A DNA stretch of 40,977 nucleotides, taken from Eubacteriales Family XIII. Incertae Sedis bacterium. Its GTDB lineage: Bacteria > Bacillota > Clostridia > Peptostreptococcales > Anaerovoracaceae. The position numbers were made by a program, and so were the translations under genes. Every line of letters starts with the position of its first letter. The first letter of the stretch is position 1. The notes under the pieces were generated by a model, which worked only from the letters and a program-made list of their open reading frames with translations, ran no database searches and had not been told where the DNA came from. Location of the stretch: assembly GCA_031272365.1 (NCBI GenBank), contig JAISTX010000018.1, positions 1 through 40,977 on the forward strand, given 5' to 3'. Shown here one piece after another: positions 23,100-30,200 of the stretch.

Positions 23100-24647
23100 A
23101 TGCCAGTAAAGAAATTGCAGGAGGAGGTTCGGTCTTTCAATGCGCGGCGGACGCTGCTCGCGGTCGTGCTCGTCGTGCTCGCGTCGTTTGTGCTCGCGAC
23201 GGTCATCCCGGAGGACACGTTCAACGCGGAGGCCGGGTTCGGTGGGTTCTCGGTGATCCCCGCCGTCTTCCTCATCGTCTACATCTTCATCACGAAGCGC
23301 ATCCTGGAGGCGCTCGCGCTCGCGTGCATCATGGGCTTCCTCATGATCGCGCCGCAGACGGGGCCTTTGAACACGCCGAACCTCGTGGACACGCTCAACA
23401 ATTTTTCGACCGGCCTGTTCGACACGATCCAGAGCGACGACATGGTCTGGCTGTTCTTCGTGTGCGGGCTCATGGGCTCGATCATCGCGCTCATCGAGAA
23501 GTCCGGCGGCGCGAAGGCGTTCGGCGACTGGATCTCGAAGAAGGCGAAGACGCGCAAGAGCACGCTGCTGTGGACGTGGGTGCTCGGGATCGCGATCTTC
23601 ATCGACGACTACCTCAACTGCCTGACCGTCGGCAGCTCGATGGCCGAGGCGTCCGACAAGCACAAGGTGCCGCGCGAATTCCTCGCCTACATCGTCGACT
23701 CGACGGCCGCGCCCGTCTGCGTCCTCATCCCGATCTCGACGTGGTCGGTGTTCTGCGGGCAGCTGCTCGAGACGAACGGGTGGGCGCCCGAGGGGCAGGG
23801 CACGAGTTATTTCATCCAGACCATCCCGTACAGCTTCTACGCGTGGGCGGCGACGCTCGTCGTGCCGCTCGTCATCATCGGGGTCATCCCGATCTTCGGG
23901 CCGATGAAGAGGGCGGAGGAGCGCGTGCGCAACGGCGGGCCGCTGGCGCCCGCGGACAGCGAGAAGATCGACATCAAGGCGGGCCAGAAGCTGCAGGTGC
24001 CGGACAACCCGAAGATCATCAACTTCGCGCTCCCGATCCTCGTGCTCGTCGGCATGGTCATCGCGACGGCGCCGCTGCCGATGTTCGAGGACTTCGACAT
24101 GCAGGTCGGCACGCTCGTGACGATGGCCTTCATCTTCGTCTTCTACCTCGCGCAGAACGTCATGAGCGCCGAGGACTACTGGGACATGACGGTGGAGGGG
24201 CTGAAGAACATGCTCATGCCGCTGCTCATGATGGTGCTGACGTTCACGTTCGCGGCGGTCAACGACCAGATCGGGTTCACGGCGTTTGTCATCGAGTCCG
24301 CGTCGAAGGGGATGACGCCCGCGCTCGCGCCGCTCGTCATCTTCCTCGTGCTGACGGTGACGGAGTTCATCACGGGGACCAACTGGGGCATGTACGTCAT
24401 TGCGCTGCCGATCGTCATCCCGCTGTCGATGGCGCTCGGGGCGAACACCGCCGTCTGCGTCGCGGCCGTCATCTCGGCCGGCGTGCTCGGCAGCCACATC
24501 TGCTTCTACTCCGACGCGACGATCCTCACGAGCGCCGCGACGGGCTGCAACAATTTCCGGCATTCGATCACGCAGGCGCCGTTCGGGTTCCTGGCGGCGG
24601 GGATCGCCGCGGTCGGGTACCTCATCGTGGGGCTGCTCGGGGTGTAA
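23100..24647 (+). CDS. nhaC: Na+/H+ antiporter, NhaC family
   Basis: The 515-residue product has about a dozen hydrophobic helices and the family motifs FIDDYLNCLTVGSSMAEASDKHKVPREFLAYIVDSTAAPVCVLIPISTW (about residues 165-215) and GTNWGMYVIALPI...GVLGSHICFYSDATILTSAATGC near the end. It should exchange Na+ for H+ across the cytoplasmic membrane; some relatives move malate/lactate or amino acids instead, so the exact substrate is inferred. Start ATG 23100 is preferred over the upstream in-frame ATG because GGAAAGGAGAG precedes it. It stands alone, with its own promoter. Confidence 0.88.
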   Translation: MPVKKLQEEVRSFNARRTLLAVVLVVLASFVLATVIPEDTFNAEAGFGGFSVIPAVFLIVYIFITKRILEALALACIMGFLMIAPQTGPLNTPNLVDTLNNFSTGLFDTIQSDDMVWLFFVCGLMGSIIALIEKSGGAKAFGDWISKKAKTRKSTLLWTWVLGIAIFIDDYLNCLTVGSSMAEASDKHKVPREFLAYIVDSTAAPVCVLIPISTWSVFCGQLLETNGWAPEGQGTSYFIQTIPYSFYAWAATLVVPLVIIGVIPIFGPMKRAEERVRNGGPLAPADSEKIDIKAGQKLQVPDNPKIINFALPILVLVGMVIATAPLPMFEDFDMQVGTLVTMAFIFVFYLAQNVMSAEDYWDMTVEGLKNMLMPLLMMVLTFTFAAVNDQIGFTAFVIESASKGMTPALAPLVIFLVLTVTEFITGTNWGMYVIALPIVIPLSMALGANTAVCVAAVISAGVLGSHICFYSDATILTSAATGCNNFRHSITQAPFGFLAAGIAAVGYLIVGLLGV

Positions 24648-24653
24648 CACTGT

Positions 24654-24687
24654 TTCCAATTTGATTTATCTGTATTTCAAATTGGAA
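24654..24687 (+). terminator. stem-loop after nhaC
   Basis: TTCCAATTTGA (24654-24664) and TCAAATTGGAA (24677-24687) form a perfect 11-bp stem with a 12-base loop, seven bases past the nhaC stop. There is no T-run after it (an A-run follows), so termination efficiency is uncertain. Confidence 0.5.
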
Positions 24688-24710
24688 TCAGCATAAAGAA
24701 AAAAGGTTGA

Positions 24711-24865
24711 CGGATGCTGGCGCATCCGTCTTTTGATTGGAGCATGGATTCCGGGATTGCTTCGCAACCCGGAATGACATTGCGTGGGGGTCGGCGCCGC
24801 AGGCCGTAGGGGCGGATGGCAATCCGCCCGGAATGACATTGCGAGGGGGTCGGCGCATCCGGCCA
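24711..24865. repeat. composite repeat joining families A and B
   Basis: A CGGATGC...GCATCCG hairpin, ATTGGAGCATGGATTCC, a stem with loop ATTGCTTCGCAA (24748-24775), then the family A palindrome at 24810-24829 and another CCCGGAATGACATTGCG follow one another. It occupies the gap between nhaC and the GntR operon. Confidence 0.8.
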
Positions 24866-24896
24866 CCTCTCCAAAAAAGTTTTATTCAAAAAGGGG

Positions 24897-24953
24897 TTGA
24901 CAAGGCCCCTTTTTTCGTGTATTACTGTATTAAGCGCTTAATACAGTAATACA
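24897..24953 (+). promoter_or_regulatory. promoter and 36-bp perfect palindromic operator of the GntR-ABC operon
   Basis: TTGACA (24897-24902) and TATTAC (24920-24925) are 17 bp apart. A perfect 36-bp palindrome (24918-24953) begins at the -10 box. It contains TGTATTA twice (24918-24924, 24926-24932) and the complement TAATACA twice, i.e. two nested dyads sharing the centre AGC/GCT. This is the expected site for the adjacent YtrA-type regulator, which would then repress its own operon. Confidence 0.8.
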
Positions 24954-24996
24954 TCGCCCCCCGGGGCGACCGGGATTATGAGAAAGGAGAAAGCGA

Positions 24997-25356
24997 ATGA
25001 AATGGGATTTTAGGGGCGACCGCCCGATCTATGCGCAGCTGGTGGAGCAGATCCAGCTCGGCATACTTCGCGGCGAGTACCCGCCCGGCAGCAGCGTCCC
25101 CAGCGTGCGGACGCTCGCGCTCGAGGCGGAAGTCAACCCAAACACGATGCAGAAGGCGCTCGCGGAGCTCGAAACGCAGGGGCTGCTCGCGACGCACCGG
25201 ACCGCCGGCAGGACGGTCACCGAAGACGAAAGGAGGATTGGGGAGTTGAAAGAGAAAATGGCACAGGAACAGATCAAGGCCTTCCTCGAGGGGATGGCGG
25301 CGCTCGGGATCAGCCGCGAGGACGCGGTGAAGATGATTGCGAAGGAGGTGAATTAG
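24997..25356 (+). CDS. GntR-family (YtrA subfamily) transcriptional regulator
   Basis: This 119-residue protein has a GntR winged helix: PIYAQLVEQIQLGILRGEYPPGSSVPSVRTLALEAEVNPNTMQKALAELETQGLLATHRTAGRTVT (about residues 8-75), and a short helical C-terminal tail of about 45 residues with no ligand-binding domain. That is the YtrA layout, in which the regulator controls a neighbouring ABC transporter. AAAGGAGAAAG precedes ATG 24997. It is directly followed by the ATPase gene with no gap. The large palindrome upstream is its likely operator. The inducer is unknown; YtrA relatives often answer to cell-envelope antibiotics. Confidence 0.92.
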   Translation: MKWDFRGDRPIYAQLVEQIQLGILRGEYPPGSSVPSVRTLALEAEVNPNTMQKALAELETQGLLATHRTAGRTVTEDERRIGELKEKMAQEQIKAFLEGMAALGISREDAVKMIAKEVN

Positions 25357-26052
25357 ATGGCGATACTGGAAGCGAAAGACCTGACGAAGCGCTTCGGCCA
25401 GACGCCGGCGCTCGAAAAAGCGAGCTTTGCGCTCGAGCCGGGGCGCATCGTGGGGCTGCTCGGCCCCAACGGCAGCGGCAAGACGACGCTCATCAAGCTC
25501 GCCAACGAGCTGCTCGTGCCGACCGAAGGCGAGATCCTCGTGGACGGCATGAAGCCCGGCGTCGAGACGAAGAAGATCGTCAGCTACCTGCCCGACTGCA
25601 TGTACTTCGACGACCATATGAAGGTAGGCGACTGCCTCGAGCTCTTCACGGACTTCTACGAGGACTTCGACGCCGGCAAGGCGCAGGAGATGCTCGCGCA
25701 GCTCGGCATCAAAAAGGAATTGTTGTTCAAGACGCTCAGCAAGGGCACGAAAGAGAAGGCGCAGCTGTGCTTCGTCATGAGCCGGCACGCGAAGCTCTAC
25801 CTGCTGGACGAGCCGATCGGCGGCGTCGACCCGGCCGCGCGCGACTACATCCTCGCGACGATTTTGAAAAACTATAACGAGGACGCGACCGTCGTGATCA
25901 GCACCCATCTGATCGCCGACATTGAAAAGATTTTGGACGAAGTGGTCTTCCTGAGCTGGGGGCGGGTCGTGCGGCACCAGAGCACCGACGAGCTCCGCGA
26001 GCAGACGGGGAAGAGCGTGGATGAGGTTTTCCGGGAGGTGTACAAATGCTAA
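25357..26052 (+). CDS. ABC transporter ATP-binding protein
   Basis: The 231-residue ATPase has Walker A GPNGSGKTTLIK (about residues 35-46), a signature-like LSKGTKEKAQL in place of the usual LSGGQ (about 128-138), Walker B KLYLLDEPIGGVD (about 147-159), and the switch His in ISTHLIADIE. The changed signature (KGTKEKAQ) is typical of ATPases encoded next to YtrA-type regulators. GAAGGAGGTG precedes ATG 25357. It overlaps the permease gene by seven bases and should dimerise beneath it at the membrane. Confidence 0.93.
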   Translation: MAILEAKDLTKRFGQTPALEKASFALEPGRIVGLLGPNGSGKTTLIKLANELLVPTEGEILVDGMKPGVETKKIVSYLPDCMYFDDHMKVGDCLELFTDFYEDFDAGKAQEMLAQLGIKKELLFKTLSKGTKEKAQLCFVMSRHAKLYLLDEPIGGVDPAARDYILATILKNYNEDATVVISTHLIADIEKILDEVVFLSWGRVVRHQSTDELREQTGKSVDEVFREVYKC

Positions 26053-26945
26053 GCAAACTGGTCAAATACGAATTCAAGGCGACGTCGCGCACGATCCTGT
26101 GGGTGTTCCTCGCCTTCGCCGTGATCGCGGCGGTGAGCGCCATCTTCTTCGGCAACCTGGTCACGCAGGCGGAGGCCGGGGGCACCGCCACCGATACGGG
26201 CGGCACGGCGAAAGGCCTCGCCGCAGTCCTGCTGTTCTTCGCGTATTTTGCGAGCATGGCCGTGATGATGATCGTGGTCGTGGTCGTGGTCATCTCCCGG
26301 TTCGCGCGGACGATGCTCGGGCGCCAGGCCTACCTGACGCACACGCTGCCGGCGAGCCGCGAGCAGCTCCTGCTCGCCAAGCTCATCACGGGGTCGATCT
26401 GGAGCATCGCGAGCACGGGCCTCGTCCTCCTGAGCCTCTTCCTCTTCAGCCTGCGCGAGGGCGGATGGGGCGACATGGTGAAAGGGCTGCGCGAGATGGC
26501 GGCCGAGGGCTCCCCGATCGGGCAGAGCATCACCTTGCTCGCGCTCCTGATCGTCGTGTCGGCGACGGCGGGCACCCTCATGTTCTACGCAGCGATCTCG
26601 TGGGGCCCGAACCTGCTCAAGAACCGCGTCGGCGGCAGCATCCTCGCCTTCATCATCCTGTACATCGCCACGCAGATCGCTTCCTTCATCGCGCTGCTGG
26701 GCGCGTTCTCCGGCACGGCCATGGACGCCCTCGCAGCCCCCGGCGCGGACTCCGCCATGGACGCTGCCGCGCAGGAGGAGCTGCTTGCCGATCCATCGCA
26801 GTCGTTTGCGATCAGCTTTTCGGTGTCGGACTTTGACTCCATGAACTACCTCCTCGGGATGCAGACCATCCTCTGGGTCTGCTTCGGCGTGGTGTTCTGG
26901 CTGCTCGCGCGGTATATGCTGAGGCGGAAGCTGAACCTCGCGTAG
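26046..26945 (+). CDS. ABC transporter permease, ABC-2 like
   Basis: This 299-residue protein has about six hydrophobic helices: near residues 15-38, 58-82, 113-138, 160-185, 197-222 and 272-292. KYEFKATSRTILWVFLAF at the start and FARTMLGRQAYLTHTLPASREQLLLAKLI after helix 2 are typical of permeases paired with YtrA-type operons. An acidic loop lies between helices 5 and 6. Start ATG 26046 has GGGAGGTG before it, inside the ATPase gene. The substrate is unknown; export or envelope defence is the usual role of such three-gene units. Confidence 0.85.
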   Translation: MLSKLVKYEFKATSRTILWVFLAFAVIAAVSAIFFGNLVTQAEAGGTATDTGGTAKGLAAVLLFFAYFASMAVMMIVVVVVVISRFARTMLGRQAYLTHTLPASREQLLLAKLITGSIWSIASTGLVLLSLFLFSLREGGWGDMVKGLREMAAEGSPIGQSITLLALLIVVSATAGTLMFYAAISWGPNLLKNRVGGSILAFIILYIATQIASFIALLGAFSGTAMDALAAPGADSAMDAAAQEELLADPSQSFAISFSVSDFDSMNYLLGMQTILWVCFGVVFWLLARYMLRRKLNLA

Positions 26946-26955
26946 GGCAGCAATA

Positions 26956-26999
26956 CAACCGGGCGGCGTCCCCTGATCCCCATGGACGCCGCCCGGTTG
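26956..26999 (+). terminator. long stem-loop after the GntR-ABC operon
   Basis: CAACCGGGCGGCGTC (26956-26970) and its exact complement (26985-26999) form a 15-bp GC-rich stem with a 14-base loop, 10 bases after the permease stop. No T-run follows directly. Confidence 0.6.
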
Positions 27000-27087
27000 C
27001 CGCTCGCCTTCGGCTCGCGCCTTTTGATACGGATATGAGAATGGATAGGAGGTTCGCTTTGCTCACCTGCTTTTTTATTGGATTTTT

Positions 27088-27249
27088 GGATTCCGGGTCA
27101 AGCCCGGAATGACAATAAGTGTGGGGTCAAGCCCGGAATGACAATACGTGGTGTCATTCCGGGCTTGACCCGGAATCCATGCTCCAATCATACAGGCGGA
27201 TGCGTCAGCATCCGGCAACCTTGTCCGGTGGGCGGATTGCCGTCCGCCC
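27088..27249. repeat. inverted pair of family B repeats plus a family A palindrome
   Basis: Two family B units point right (TTCCGGGTCAAGCCCGGAA at 27091-27109 and a partial copy at 27125-27141), and one full unit points left (27153-27215, reading through ATCCATGCTCCAATCA to the GGATGCGTCAGCATCC hairpin). A family A palindrome follows at 27230-27249 and ends eight bases before the stop codon of the CotH-like gene. The gap lies between the convergent permease and CotH genes. Confidence 0.8.
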
Positions 27250-27257
27250 CTACGTGC

Positions 27258-30200
27258 TCAATACTTGGTCATGGGGCCCCAGTTGTTCGTCGTGAACGCC
27301 CGCACCGTCAGCGTCGCGCCCTCGGGCACGGCGATCGTGCCGCCCGTGTACGCCTTCGCCGCCGCGTTGCCGCCGGACTGGGACGGCGTCGCGCCGTTGA
27401 GCCCCATCGGGTCGGACCCGTCCAGTGTGTAGTACACCGCCGCGCTGCCGTTCGGGTTGGTGAGCGCGACCCCGCCGGAGCCCGCCCCGGACGCCTCGAC
27501 CCCCACCGCCTTCAGCGTGTGCGTCATATTGTACCGCTTCCACTGCTCGAGGTTGAAGCTCACGCGCTGCGGGACGAGCGCCCGCACCGACGGGTTGTAC
27601 GCCACCCAGTCCTGGTAGACGTGCGCGCTGTCGCCCATGAACGCCGCGTCGAGGCGGTAGGGCACCATCAGCTTCTCCTGCTCCTCGCCGAGGATCTTCA
27701 CCACATTGTCCACGGAGAGCGGCGCGCCCGCTGCCCCGCGCAGCACCCCGTCGTCCGCCGGCCCGATCAGCTCGAGCACGCGGTCCTTGACCAGCGTCTT
27801 GAACTCGAGGTTGCCCGCCGACGCCGACGTGCTGTTGCCCGAGAAGACCCCGAAGAAGCCGCCCGCGCCCCTGCGCGAGGACGCGTCGGTTTTCCACTTG
27901 TACCACGTGTTGCCCGCGCCGCCGAACAGCGAATGCGCTGTCGCCGTCTTGTCGCCCTTGTTGTAGAACGCGCCGTCCGAGTCGTTCACGTTGAACATCA
28001 TCTTCACGCCGCTGCCCTCCGCGCCGCCGCTGTACACCACGTTGTTCTCGATGACGGCGTTCATCTCGTTCTCCGTGTCGATGAACATGAAGAGGATCTG
28101 GTTGCGGATCATGTTGTCGATGTCCACGTACTTCTTGAACTCCTGGAGGTTCCTCGACGCCGCGACGGACTTGACCTTCGCGAGCACCGCCTTGTCGCCG
28201 TCGCCGGTGTCGACGAGCCCGCCGATGAAGGCCAGGTCCTGGAAGCTGACCTTCGTGAAGTCGTCGCTGTCGACGCCGAAATACGGCTCGAACGTCTGCG
28301 GCCCGTAGTCCTCGCGCATCGTCTTGATGCCCATGTAGTTGCCGTTGTAGAAATAATGCACATAGCGCACGTGCGAGTCGAAGATGCCCATCTGGTTCGA
28401 TAGCCGGCGCGTCACCGTTTCGTCGTAGCGGTTGAACCCGAGCCCGTAGATGAGCGCCTGCGGCCCGTCCTGCCCCTCGTGCAGCTCGAGCTTCTTGTAC
28501 GCCCCGGTCAGCGGGTAGGGCTCGCCCTCCATCGGGGAGAAGAACTCGTACTTCGCCTTGCCCGCGCCGAAGTCCTTCTTGAACCGCACCGCGATGCCCG
28601 AGTTGAACTGCTTGCGGCTCCCCTGCCCGAAGCGCTTCACGCCGATCGGGCTGTAGAAGTCGGCGCCTCCCGAGCCCTCCTCCGGCATGAACTCGAAATA
28701 CCCCTGCTCGTAGGTCGACGACGCCGCGTGCGACAGCTCCTCCGTGTCGCACGTGATGGACAGGAGCGGCAGCGCCGCGAGCGCGTCCGCGTAGGCCTGG
28801 CTGTCGATCGAGCTCTTGTACTTCCACAGGTCGCCGGCATGCTTTTCGTTTTTCAGGTTGTCCTGCAGCACGTACGTCATCGTCACCGGCGTGCTCGTCC
28901 CCGCGTCGTCGTACGCGACCGCGCGCACGGCGCACGTCCGGTCGATCACGAGCGGCATCTCGTAGATCGTGCCCTTCGTCCGCGACGGCGTCGACCCGTC
29001 CGTCGTATAGCGGATCTCCGCGCCCGTCTTGCTCGTCAAAGCCAGCGTGAACGCCGACGCGTAGAGCCCGCGGTCCTGGCTGAATACGAGGTCGTATTTC
29101 TCGGGGGCGCTGTCGTTATTCTTTCCATAACTATCTTCTGCCATGAGCACGATGCGCGCGCTCCCGTTTGGCTTGCGTGCATGCGTCTCGCCGTAGAGCT
29201 GCTCGCCGTATTTGAACGAGTCGATGACGCGCAGGACCTCTTTCTTTTTGTCCGGGTTTTGCTGCGTGAGGAAGAGCTCGGCCGTCTTCTTCAGGTCGAA
29301 GGGGAGGTGGTCCGGCCCGGCCTCCGTGTCCCCGTCCGCGTAGAGGATGCGGTAGGAGTTGGGCGCGAGCACGAACCCGTCAAAGTCGTGGGTGTCGCCC
29401 TTCGTCTGCGTGTCGCGCCAGAGGCGGATGCCGGCTCCGAGCAGCACGAACGAGTCGTTCGGGTTGTAGAGCTCGATCCAGTCGTCGCGGTTCGACGCCG
29501 TGCCCGACGTGGATACCTCGTTGATCACCACGCCGGCCACCTTCGACGGGTCCGTCTCCACGTTGCGGTACATGCCCGGGCCGCCGTAGGAGTACTCCAC
29601 GTGCAGCACCGGCGGGCAGGCGCTCCCGCCCTGGTAGACCGATCCGATGAAGTCGTCGCCCTCGAACAGGAAGGCGAGCGCCTGGCCGCTCTTCCATCCG
29701 TACAGCCGCGCTTCGTCGATGACCTCGGCCAGATTCGGCGTGCGCACCACCGTGCGCGTTTGCGTGAACGCGTGCGCCTCCCACACCGCCTCCATGCCGC
29801 CGTAGGTCCTTCCCGTGACGTCGTAGGCCGCCTGCTTGTACTGCGCCGCGTCCCCCAGCTCCGAGCGGATGCGGATGCGCGCCGTGCGCCCCGCGTCCGC
29901 CGTTGCCGACACCGTGAACTCGATCCACGCGTCCGTGATCGTCGCGTCCTGCGGGATCTCCGCGCCCGTGAACCGCAGCGCCTGGACCGCCTTGTTGGCG
30001 GCCGTCAGCGCCGTCTTCGTGTACCCGCCGACGCGCATCCTGTCGTTGAGCAGGACCTTGCCCGCCGTCCCGTATTCCTCGCTGTCGTCGCGGTAGTCCG
30101 AAATCGCCTTCGTGAAACTGCCGTGGTTCGAATAATATTGGATGACGAGCGCCGGCGCCTGCGCGGAGGACCCGTTGTATGACCGCGCCACGAACGGCGC

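Noticed and set aside
24996-25977. A 333-residue minus-strand gene opposite the GntR-ABC operon
   Set aside because: Shadow of the plus-strand ATPase and regulator genes, whose motifs are clear.
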